From the IMG/VR virus record IMGVR_UViG_3300022539_000370, positions 1-36,784 of that record: a stretch of DNA of 36,784 nt. The stretch is one strand, 5' to 3'. Both the position numbers and the translations under genes were made by a program. The notes beneath the pieces were generated by a model. That model worked only from the letters and a program-made list of their open reading frames with translations. It was not told the DNA's origin and searched no databases. Origin of the DNA: a virus. Shown one piece after another: positions 12,801 to 19,445 of this stretch (the stretch's first letter is position 1; every line of letters begins with the position of its first letter).

Positions 12801-12914
12801 TGTGTTGGCAGTCATAAAAGATACCAAGCAAGCGTGAACATGCCAGAGGGAACTGGCTCCATGTGGGATCGCACTTACCATTGTCTTGGTCAACAATAAC
12901 CCACTGTCAGCACA
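12801..12914 (+). ncRNA. Structured RNA, copy 2 of a repeated family, with a further hairpin to about 12979
   Basis: The gene-free stretch 12789-13002 starts with TGTGTTGGCAGT (12801-12812), which pairs over 12 positions with ACTGTCAGCACA (12903-12914). Inside, GCCAG...CTGGC is closed by ACATG...CATGT (about 12838-12863), and ATTGT...ACAAT (about 12880-12897) has a loop, CTTGGT, complementary to ACCAAG at about 12823-12828: a possible pseudoknot. Beyond it, GGTGAG 12918-12923 pairs with CTCACC 12961-12966 and GACC 12938-12941 with GGTC 12948-12951. Shares terminal helix and AAGATAnnAAG with 11526-11636. Confidence 0.6.
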
Positions 12915-13002
12915 AGCGGTGAGGGTTGGTGGGACAAGACCAGTAGAGGTCGGAGTTCAGCTCACCAGCCTAAGCCGCTAATTTGAGAGAAAGGAGAAGG
13001 AG

Positions 13003-13170
13003 ATGCCTACTATTATAATTTCAGAGGAAGATATTGAAGAGATTAAGAAGTATCAAGAAACGATTGGGCAGTTATTTAAACTTGCTCCAGTAGAAATTCC
13101 TAAAACGAGCATAAGATTGCAAAAGATATTTTCTATTATAACAGGATATAATCCATACGACCCTACTTAA
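13003..13170 (+). CDS. Small hypothetical protein (55 aa)
   Basis: AAAGGAGAAGGAG precedes ATG 13003. Begins PTIIISEEDIEEIKKYQET, a strand then an acidic helix, and ends with a Tyr/Pro/Asp tail. The gene lies between two copies of AAGCCGCTAA (12972 and 13180). Not recognised. Its leader is the right side of the RNA region upstream, so RNA-based control is conceivable. Confidence 0.5.
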   Translation: MPTIIISEEDIEEIKKYQETIGQLFKLAPVEIPKTSIRLQKIFSIITGYNPYDPT

Positions 13171-13221
13171 GCATAACCCAAGCCGCTAACATCAGGGCGT
13201 GAGGTAGGAAAGGAGGGTAAA

Positions 13222-13599
13222 ATGAAAAATCTCTGGTTAATCGCAGTCTTATTTCTATTCAGTTGTGCTACTCATCCTATTAGGTGTAGTCCTGACTTAA
13301 CAAAAATCAGATTCATGTGTGGAGAAAAAGCCCTAATCTGTGCGGAAATATATCAAATCTATTCTGATCGTATGGCCATGGTAGCTATTGGGCCAAGCGT
13401 GGGACGAATTCTGCACCATGCCCAGGCATACACCCTGATTAATGGTAAGATAAGGTGGATCTCCCTAAAACACGGATATATAAAGTTCTGGATGCAGGAA
13501 GAATTCAGGCCAACTGAGTTTCACACTGTACCACAGTTTAAACATATCTTGAAGGTGATAGGAGAAAGGGCAAGGAAATTCCATGAAGGTAAAAATTGA
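13222..13599 (+). CDS. Lipoprotein with a possible transglutaminase-like Cys-His core (125 aa)
   Basis: MKNLWLIAVLFLFSC is a short lipoprotein signal, with Cys 15 in the lipobox LFSC. The mature part contains FMCGEKALICAEIYQ (Cys 33) and, after a strand AMVAIGPSV, HHAQAYTLINGKIRWI (His 65/66). A cysteine at a helix start, then a histidine before a strand pair ending in Trp, is how small transglutaminase-like cysteine peptidases look, but I see no clear Asp. Could be a surface or lysis enzyme; a superinfection-exclusion lipoprotein is the plainer alternative. AAAGGAGGG precedes the start. Confidence 0.65.
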   Translation: MKNLWLIAVLFLFSCATHPIRCSPDLTKIRFMCGEKALICAEIYQIYSDRMAMVAIGPSVGRILHHAQAYTLINGKIRWISLKHGYIKFWMQEEFRPTEFHTVPQFKHILKVIGERARKFHEGKN

Positions 13600-13632
13600 A
13601 TATATGCCGTTATCAGGCATTGAGGGATTCGA

Positions 13633-13887
13633 ATGAACCCCCGAATCAAACACCTGAATAATGGCCATATCTATCTTATCAAGAGATGGATAAAGGGCGA
13701 AGGTTCACCGTGTCCGTTTCAAGAGGCATATGGGAAAGTGCCTGATAGATGTAAGATTTGTAGAGGTATCTTTATAGAAGCCCGATATATACCGCCCTGT
13801 CCTTGTGTGCAATATAATATGGATTTTGTTAAGCAAGTGGTAAATCAGACATTAAAAGTGTGGGAAAAAAAAGAGAAACTGAGGTGA
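13633..13887 (+). CDS. Cysteine-rich hypothetical protein (84 aa)
   Basis: ATG 13633. Seven lines of Cys-based spacing: PCPF, RCKICRG and PPCPC, giving a plausible zinc site around residues 27-60. Basic N-terminus (PRIKHLNNGHIYLIKRWIKG) and a helical C-terminus. It precedes TerS by 4 bases and is probably cotranscribed. Not recognised; a nucleic-acid-binding role would fit its basic, zinc-binding character. Confidence 0.6.
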   Translation: MNPRIKHLNNGHIYLIKRWIKGEGSPCPFQEAYGKVPDRCKICRGIFIEARYIPPCPCVQYNMDFVKQVVNQTLKVWEKKEKLR

Positions 13888-13891
13888 AATC

Positions 13892-14338
13892 ATGATAGAA
13901 AACCAGAAACATATAAAGGCCTTCTCATATTATTACAGCCTGGGGGACAAGAGAACGCTTGAGGCGGTTGCTGAACGTTTCAATATCGGCAAGAGGGCTT
14001 TAGAGCGCTGGTCGTCAGTTCTTAACTGGCAGGAGAGGGTTGCTTTAATGGATATTGAAGTAGCCAGGGCATTGAAAAAAAAGGATATCCGGGCAGTCGT
14101 AGCGACAAAGGCACAATACCGGAGAGAGATCCAGAATAATCTGAAAATAGTCAAGGCTTTGATCGGGACGGCAGTCGAAAAATTAAAAGCCGGAACTCTC
14201 GACGTCGAGACGGCGAAGGATTTAGATAAGGCAATGGCATCATTTGACCGGCTTGCGAAACTCGATCTCACGTTGATGGGTGAGGACCCGGGCGACCAAG
14301 TGATAAAGGTAACGGTTAAAGGGGAGGACGACGAATGA
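13892..14338 (+). CDS. terS: Terminase small subunit (148 aa)
   Basis: The N-terminal region has a helix-turn-helix (LEAVAERFNIGKRALERWS at about 27-45) for DNA recognition. The middle is a long charged helix (residues about 60-125) suited to ring oligomerisation, and the end MGEDPGDQVIKVTVKG is a strand typical of TerS C-termini that contact TerL or the portal. It binds the packaging site and presents DNA to TerL. Position two genes before TerL agrees. It contains a copy of the dispersed palindrome at 14195-14210, of interest because pac sites often lie within terS. Confidence 0.8.
   Translation: MIENQKHIKAFSYYYSLGDKRTLEAVAERFNIGKRALERWSSVLNWQERVALMDIEVARALKKKDIRAVVATKAQYRREIQNNLKIVKALIGTAVEKLKAGTLDVETAKDLDKAMASFDRLAKLDLTLMGEDPGDQVIKVTVKGEDDE
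14195..14210. repeat. Dispersed 16-bp palindrome, copy 2, inside terS
   Basis: ACTCTCGACGTCGAGA, read as codons for TLDVE in the TerS frame. Identical to 9205-9220 and 23837-23852. Candidate packaging or protein-binding site. Confidence 0.85.
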
Positions 14339-14511
14339 AAGAAAAAAATTGCTATTGCCATACATGCGAAAAAACTTTCCACTATTTGGGAATCACACGA
14401 CACCGGGCAATGCATAGAGACCGAAAAGAGGATTGTAAAATAACATATACTTATGGCGACACTTATATACATAAATTCTCGAACAGGCATAACCAGGTGA
14501 GAAGTAAATAA
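14335..14511 (+). CDS. C2H2 zinc-finger protein (58 aa)
   Basis: ATG 14335 overlaps the terS stop (ATGA). Residues 8-27 form a classical C2H2 finger: C8-x2-C11-x11-H23-x3-H27, with Phe 15 and Leu 18 at the hydrophobic positions. The rest is basic and His-rich. Single C2H2 fingers are uncommon in bacterial viruses but occur, for example in Ros/MucR-like regulators, though that family has a different spacing. Between TerS and the methyltransferase it may bind DNA during packaging; this is inference. Confidence 0.75.
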   Translation: MKEKNCYCHTCEKTFHYLGITRHRAMHRDRKEDCKITYTYGDTYIHKFSNRHNQVRSK

Positions 14512-14516
14512 CTTAA

Positions 14517-14545
14517 TTTAACTTAATCTGTTTAAATTAGCAGGG
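14517..14545 (+). promoter_or_regulatory. AT-rich inverted repeat upstream of the methyltransferase gene
   Basis: TAATTTAA is exactly complementary to TTAAATTA about 10 bases later, in the 52-base gap before the methyltransferase gene. There is no T run after it, so it looks like an operator rather than a terminator. Confidence 0.35.
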
Positions 14546-14563
14546 AGCGGAGTACAGGCCGAG

Positions 14564-15271
14564 ATGATTAAACCCTACTATCAAGAACCGAATATCACGA
14601 TCTACCATGGCGATTGCCTTGAGATCATACCGGGGCTGCCATTAGTCGATTGTGTCATTGCGGATCCGCCGTTTAATGTCGGCAAGAATTTTGGCTCAAA
14701 GACAAATGACAGGCAGCCACAAGAAAAATACTGGAAATGGTTTAAAGAAAGATTCAAGGAAATATCGAAGCTCGTTGATTCCGGGTACCTATATTCTTTT
14801 CACAGCGATAAAGGAATTTATTTATCCCGGCCCATTATTGAAGGTACCGGCTTTGAATTCATCCAACATATTATCTGGTGGGGTCCAAACGGATATTCGT
14901 CACAACTCCATGAAAAAGGCTGGTCTTGGAGACATGAAATAGCCCAATTTTTTAAAAAAGGAGATCCCGAAGGATTGCTGGTTGAGAAAGGGATATGGTT
15001 TCAGACCGTTATTAAGGCTAATCGCCCGCAAAGCAACTTCAAAGAAGGACGTTTCCATATATCACAAAAGCCGCTTCATTTATATAGGACAATCATAAAA
15101 AGGATGCCGGGCGGGATATTGTTAGATCCTTTTATGGGCTCGGGTACTGCATTATTAGCGGCGAAGGACGAAAACCTTGACGCTATTGGGATTGATATTG
15201 AAGAAAAAAATTGTGAAATAGCGGTGGATAGATTAAGGCAAGAGGTACTACCATTTGCACATCGAGATTGA
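14564..15271 (+). CDS. DNA methyltransferase, DPPF type (235 aa)
   Basis: Motif IV DPPF at 34-37 near the N-terminus and motif I LDPFMGSGTALLAA at about 187-200 near the C-terminus give the beta-class order of amino-methyltransferases (N6-adenine or N4-cytosine). Between them lie the target-recognition segment and HISQKPLHL (about 165-173), the usual motif X region. It transfers a methyl group from S-adenosylmethionine to DNA. No restriction partner is nearby, so it is an orphan, probably protecting phage DNA from host restriction. Its 3' end overlaps the terL start by 17 bases. Confidence 0.9.
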   Translation: MIKPYYQEPNITIYHGDCLEIIPGLPLVDCVIADPPFNVGKNFGSKTNDRQPQEKYWKWFKERFKEISKLVDSGYLYSFHSDKGIYLSRPIIEGTGFEFIQHIIWWGPNGYSSQLHEKGWSWRHEIAQFFKKGDPEGLLVEKGIWFQTVIKANRPQSNFKEGRFHISQKPLHLYRTIIKRMPGGILLDPFMGSGTALLAAKDENLDAIGIDIEEKNCEIAVDRLRQEVLPFAHRD

Positions 15272-16484
15272 TCCTACCGTATTCAACAAAGCCTTCCTTC
15301 CGTATCTGAATGACGACACCCGTACGCAGATTTTTTTCGGGGGATCTTCGTCAGGCAAATCAACTTTTATTGCGCAGCGCGCCATTTATAATCTACTCGA
15401 TGGAGGCCGAAACTATTTAATTGTCCGTAATATTGCTGATACAAATCGAGGCTCGACCTATAAAGAGATTACAAAGAACATTGAAAGTTGGGGAGTGTCA
15501 CGTCTTTTCAAAATCAATAAATCTAATTTAGAAATAACTTGCAGGAATGGGTACCAGATTCTTTTTAAGGGATTGGGCGATATAGAGAAGATAAAATCTA
15601 TCACAGCTCAGAGAGGAGTTATCACAGACATTTGGATTGAAGAAGCGACCGAAACGATAGAAGAAGATATAAAACAATTAAACAAGCGGCTCCGGGGTCA
15701 GACCAGGGTTAAGAAGCGGTTGATCTTATCGTTTAACCCGATTATGCGGAGTCATTGGCTGTTCAAGAAGTTCTTTAAGGATTTTGCCGATAAGGACATC
15801 TTATATCGAGACGAACGGCTGATAATCCTCAAGACGATTTACAAGGATAATCGATTCCTGGAAGATGATGATATTTACGAGCTCGAACATGAGGGGGATA
15901 AATATTGGCATGACGTTTACACATTGGGTAATTGGGGGACCCTGGGCGCGGTAGTTTTCAGTAATTGGGAAGTCCAAGACCTCAGTAAAGTTAAAAAGAA
16001 GTTTGATAATTATAAGAATGGCCTTGATTTCGGGTTCACGAATGATCCGACAGCTTTTGTCCGGATGCATTATGATAAGAAGCGGAAAATCCTTTATATT
16101 ACAGACGAGTTTTATGAAAGAGGGTTGACTAACCAGGAGATCGCCAAGGCGTTAAAGCCGATGATCGGGTCTGAATATGTGACTTGCGACAGCGCGGAGC
16201 CTAAGAGTATTGAGGAGTTGAAACGGGAAAATATCAACGCTTTGGGTGCGCTTAAAGGTAAGGATTCGGTCGGATTCGGGATCCAGTTCTTAAAAGGATT
16301 GAAGATTATCATTGACAAGAATTGTCAGAACGTGATAAATGAATTTCAATTATATCAATGGAAAAAGACCCGGGACGGTGATACACTTAATATCCCGGTT
16401 GATAGAGACAACCATACCATTGATGCCATTAGATACGGTATGGAAGATGAGGCCATTCAGCGCGGTCTTGTCTATGCTGTTTAG
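15255..16484 (+). CDS. terL: Terminase large subunit (409 aa)
   Basis: Start is TTG 15255 with AGAGGT 9 bases upstream; no ATG lies before the ATPase motif. Walker A GGSSSGKST at 29-37, Walker B VITDIWIEEAT at 122-132, coupling segment LILSFNP at 156-162, then an RNase H-like nuclease with acidic residues at Asp 258 (GLDFG), Asp 312 (TCDSAEP) and Asp 390 (DNHTIDAIRY). This is the Terminase_3 layout. It powers packaging and cuts concatemers. Family relatives are known for headful packaging but this cannot be read from the protein alone. The frame continues after its TAG stop into a zinc ribbon. Confidence 0.95.
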   Translation: MHIEIDPTVFNKAFLPYLNDDTRTQIFFGGSSSGKSTFIAQRAIYNLLDGGRNYLIVRNIADTNRGSTYKEITKNIESWGVSRLFKINKSNLEITCRNGYQILFKGLGDIEKIKSITAQRGVITDIWIEEATETIEEDIKQLNKRLRGQTRVKKRLILSFNPIMRSHWLFKKFFKDFADKDILYRDERLIILKTIYKDNRFLEDDDIYELEHEGDKYWHDVYTLGNWGTLGAVVFSNWEVQDLSKVKKKFDNYKNGLDFGFTNDPTAFVRMHYDKKRKILYITDEFYERGLTNQEIAKALKPMIGSEYVTCDSAEPKSIEELKRENINALGALKGKDSVGFGIQFLKGLKIIIDKNCQNVINEFQLYQWKKTRDGDTLNIPVDRDNHTIDAIRYGMEDEAIQRGLVYAV

Positions 16485-16637
16485 GTTACAATACGGTATT
16501 ATACCATTGAGGTAAAAGCAAAATATAAATGTTTAAAATGCGGTCATAGATATGAAGGCGAGCCTGGGCCAACTCAATGCCCTAAATGTGGTCATTTATA
16601 TGTGAAGTGGCTAAATTATAAACTGTGGTGCCCATGA
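16485..16637 (+). CDS. Zinc-ribbon frame directly after the TerL stop codon (up to 50 aa)
   Basis: In the same frame as TerL, immediately after its TAG, 50 sense codons encode a zinc ribbon: CLKCGH then CPKCGH, followed by LYVKWLNYKLWCP, a pattern I associate with short phage zinc ribbons. There is no ATG, GTG or TTG in frame before the cysteines; only ATA or ATT could start it. It may be made by amber readthrough as a TerL extension, start at a rare codon (GAGG at 16509 is too late), or be decaying. TAG is used as an ordinary stop elsewhere here, so recoding of the whole genome is unlikely. Confidence 0.5.
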   Translation, partial: VTIRYYTIEVKAKYKCLKCGHRYEGEPGPTQCPKCGHLYVKWLNYKLWCP

Positions 16638-16790
16638 ATGGAAACTGAAAGCATTGAACATATTAAAAGCACATTGTCGTTGTGTGTTACAGCCTTGAAA
16701 CTTTTACACCCGATAATGAACAAAGACGAACCATGTATTGTCTATGAAGCTTACACAGAGGCAAAACAAGTCTTGAGGTCGTTACAATAG
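16638..16790 (+). CDS. Small hypothetical protein (50 aa)
   Basis: ATG 16638 follows directly on the TGA of the zinc-ribbon frame. Ribosome site weak (GTGGTG). Helical protein (ETESIEHIKSTLSLCVTALKL, in part, then VYEAYTEAKQVLRSLQ), a two-helix hairpin in appearance. Not recognised. The stretch from here to 16888 holds nothing else that I can identify apart from the portal ribosome site. Confidence 0.45.
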   Translation: METESIEHIKSTLSLCVTALKLLHPIMNKDEPCIVYEAYTEAKQVLRSLQ

Positions 16791-16888
16791 CCTAAGTCCA
16801 GATTTTAAGATTAGATTAATACAATATTTGTTTAACCCTTCCAAAACTGCCCCCATCGAGAAATTCCACCCTAAATGGAGCATTAGAA

Positions 16889-18961
16889 ATGCGCAACCCT
16901 ATCGCGTCATGGCTTGACCGGAGGATTGAAAACCGGGCAAGGGCCATAGTGAAGGATTTAACTCAGGGATGGGTAACGTTGACAGACATTCCATTACCCG
17001 GTACTTCTCTGGGATCAAAAGACGCACAGCTTAAAGCCTACCAGAATCATGTCTATAAATGCGTGAATGTCATAAAGAATCGAGCGTCAACTATTCCTTG
17101 GAAGCTGATTTATCGGAGGGGTAGCGAGGAGGCAGAGGTAAAGAGCCACCCGTTTTATGATTTAACCGATCGCCCTAATCCGATATGGACATTCAGACAG
17201 TTGATGGCGTTTATGCAGATTCATCTTGATTTATGCGGGAGGGGATTTTTCCGGCTGATATTGAACGGAGCGGGGAGGCCCCAGGAGATTTGGCCGTTGG
17301 TCCCGAGTAATTTCTCCAAGATTATACCCGGGGAGGACAGCTTGATCGGAGGATATGAGTTTTATGTGCAATCAGGGACGACAGGCAGAATGAGAAGGGT
17401 TATATATCCGGCAGGAGAGATCGTGGATTTCAGGTATCCGCACCCTCACCTGTTATTGGAAGGGGCCAGCCCTATACAGCAGATGGCGTACTCATATGAT
17501 ACAGATTTGGGAATAAGAAAACAGCAGAGAAACTTTTTTCAGAACGCAGCCCGGCCTGATCTGGTATTTGAAACAGCCGATAATATTATACAGGAGCAGG
17601 CAGATCAATTCCTGGCAAAATGGAACGAAAGGCATCAAGGGGTTGACAGGAAGTGGATGCCGGCAATTTTGGGAAGTGGATTGAAGGCGCATGTCTTGAA
17701 TATTGCTAATACTGACCTTGAGTTATTGGGATTAATGGGAGCGTCAAAGGAGGATATTTTAGAGGCGTACGGGGTCCCGGCAGGAAAATTAGGGACGGTT
17801 AAGGACGTGAACAAGGCTAACCAGTTAGGAATTGACCAGGCGTTTAATGAGGAGTGTATACAACCGCGGTTAATCCTCCAGGCAGAGACGATTACATTAC
17901 AACTGCTCCATAAGTACGATCCTAAACTTATGATGGTATTTGACAGCCCTGTTCCGAGCGATAAGAACTTTCAGCTTAAACGCAGGGAAACCCACCTGAA
18001 AAATTACTACAGGTCGATCAATGAGGAGAGGGCGACCGAGGGCCTTGAGCCGGTTGCGTGGGGCGACCAGCCTTGGATACCATTGACTATGATTCAACCG
18101 GGTATGTCACAGCCGATTGGTGAAGGTGATAAGCAAAAAAAACAGTTAAATCAGGATGCTAAGAATAATTTATATGAACTTCACCAACGTCATTTGAGAA
18201 CTTTATCAGGGGGATTGGAACGATGGTTGAAGCGGTATTTTGGCAGATTGAGAAAAGAGGTCGAGCAGAACCTTGATGATAAATGGAAAAGGGTCGAGGG
18301 CGAGACAGCCGGTATGTCGGATAAACGAGTCGAGAAATGGGTCGAGGATCGCAAGGACGTGTGGGGGAGCCTGAATTTTGATCTAAAGAGTGCGGTAGAG
18401 GAAATGAAGGATGGCGCTATACCCTTTGTCGAGGCTACTTTTGCATTGGCATTTGATGAGGCCTTGGGCCTTGTCGGGGTTGATATAGTCGGGGTTGATT
18501 GGAATAATCCGGCTGTAATAGATTTCTTGCGAAAACGAGAGAATTTATTAGTTGGAATCACGAATGATATGTTCGAGCAGGTCAGGGCTCAATTAATTGA
18601 AGGGATCAAATTAGGTGAGAGTGTCGGCCAACTACAGCAGAGGCTTTTGGAAAATACATGGAATCCGTCCCAGGTGAGGGCGTTAGGGATTGCCAGAACA
18701 GAAACGGGGGTTGCGCTCAATAAGGGGACTTTACAGGGATATAAGGATAGCGGAGTAGTTGATCGAAAAGAATGGTGCGGGGGTACGAGAGAAACGCACG
18801 TCACGGCTTATGCTAAATATTCCGGTGAGGGAGCGATCCCGATTAATGAGGATTTTTATGTCGGGGCTGGATCCGGGCCGTGCCCGGGATCAATCGGATT
18901 GCCGGAGGAGGATATAAATTGCTCGTGTTGTACCATACCAGTTATAAGGGAGGGCGAATAA
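16889..18961 (+). CDS. Portal protein fused to a MuF-type minor head domain (690 aa)
   Basis: Residues 1 to about 400 match HK97-type portals: VYKCVNVIKNRASTIPW at 55-71, FMQIHLDLCGRGF, an ASKEDILEAYGVPAGKLG stretch at about 285-302, and INEERATEGLEPVAWGDQPW near 380-396. From about 430 a helical region leads to a MuF/SPP1 gp7-like domain with IARTETGVALNKG at 601-613 and a Cys cluster CSCC at 678-681. Portal and MuF are usually separate neighbouring genes; here a linker of about 30 residues joins them with no stop. The portal ring is the DNA entry channel; MuF-type domains sit at or in the portal vertex. Confidence 0.9.
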   Translation: MRNPIASWLDRRIENRARAIVKDLTQGWVTLTDIPLPGTSLGSKDAQLKAYQNHVYKCVNVIKNRASTIPWKLIYRRGSEEAEVKSHPFYDLTDRPNPIWTFRQLMAFMQIHLDLCGRGFFRLILNGAGRPQEIWPLVPSNFSKIIPGEDSLIGGYEFYVQSGTTGRMRRVIYPAGEIVDFRYPHPHLLLEGASPIQQMAYSYDTDLGIRKQQRNFFQNAARPDLVFETADNIIQEQADQFLAKWNERHQGVDRKWMPAILGSGLKAHVLNIANTDLELLGLMGASKEDILEAYGVPAGKLGTVKDVNKANQLGIDQAFNEECIQPRLILQAETITLQLLHKYDPKLMMVFDSPVPSDKNFQLKRRETHLKNYYRSINEERATEGLEPVAWGDQPWIPLTMIQPGMSQPIGEGDKQKKQLNQDAKNNLYELHQRHLRTLSGGLERWLKRYFGRLRKEVEQNLDDKWKRVEGETAGMSDKRVEKWVEDRKDVWGSLNFDLKSAVEEMKDGAIPFVEATFALAFDEALGLVGVDIVGVDWNNPAVIDFLRKRENLLVGITNDMFEQVRAQLIEGIKLGESVGQLQQRLLENTWNPSQVRALGIARTETGVALNKGTLQGYKDSGVVDRKEWCGGTRETHVTAYAKYSGEGAIPINEDFYVGAGSGPCPGSIGLPEEDINCSCCTIPVIREGE

Positions 18962-18962
18962 G

Positions 18963-19439
18963 ATGAAACGATTTGTCGCAGTAAATATTGTGATTTTAGC
19001 AGGATTGATATTACTGATCGCGCCTAATGCGTGGGGGGCCTTTGAAATTACTTTGGACCTTCCATCAGGGGTCACGACTCAACCGAACCCGTCCGGGACG
19101 ACTCCGTTTAAAATAAATAATGTCGATGCGAACGAAACGATTGATGATGTCCAGTTGCTGGATGGTGATTTTACACTTCAGGTGCAGGAGATCCTCACGG
19201 AGCATGGAGCGACCTCAGGGGTGACTTATACGATCTCGTATAAGGAAAGCCTGATTGATGATTATGCTCACTGGTCGGCTGCAACGGGTTACGTTATTGT
19301 AGGCCCGACGCTTGTGACCTCAGGAGAAACTCCGTATCAGGTCCCGTTCTATCCGAATATGACTAAGTACTTAAAATTTTATATTGAATCAGGCGTGAGT
19401 GGATTCAGACGATTTATAGCGAGAGTTATGTGTAAATAG
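18963..19439 (+). CDS. Exported protein with signal peptide, unknown (158 aa)
   Basis: Signal peptide MKRFVAVNIVILAGLILLIA...AWG with cleavage before AFEITL at about residue 25. The mature chain is Thr/Gly/Pro-rich and beta-like (EITLDLPSGVTTQPNPSG, then KYLKFYIESGVSGFRRF). Starts 1 base after the portal stop, so expressed with it. First of four consecutive signal-peptide genes inserted between portal and protease, where HK97-type phages normally have none. No family recognised; resembles virion or adhesin beta proteins in composition. Confidence 0.8.
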   Translation: MKRFVAVNIVILAGLILLIAPNAWGAFEITLDLPSGVTTQPNPSGTTPFKINNVDANETIDDVQLLDGDFTLQVQEILTEHGATSGVTYTISYKESLIDDYAHWSAATGYVIVGPTLVTSGETPYQVPFYPNMTKYLKFYIESGVSGFRRFIARVMCK

Positions 19440-19445
19440 GGGGTT

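Noticed and set aside
13583-13636. A 17-codon frame overlapping the next ATG
   Set aside because: Too short and without motif; could be a leader peptide but nothing supports it.
13933-14490. A 185-codon minus-strand frame opposite terS
   Set aside because: Serine- and phenylalanine-rich shadow of the terS and zinc-finger codons, no ribosome site, no minus-strand transcription signal.
16313-16328. TGACAA-GAA-TTGTCA inverted repeat inside terL
   Set aside because: Lies in a conserved coding region; no promoter or gene start nearby, so coincidence is likely.
16482-16484. Genome-wide recoding of TAG suggested by the open frame after terL
   Set aside because: Many clear genes here end in TAG with a neighbour starting at once (for example 6467, 24538, 31055), so TAG is a normal stop.
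18190-18561. A 123-codon minus-strand frame opposite the portal gene
   Set aside because: Antisense shadow of the portal/MuF gene with Ser/Pro/Lys-rich composition and no ribosome site.
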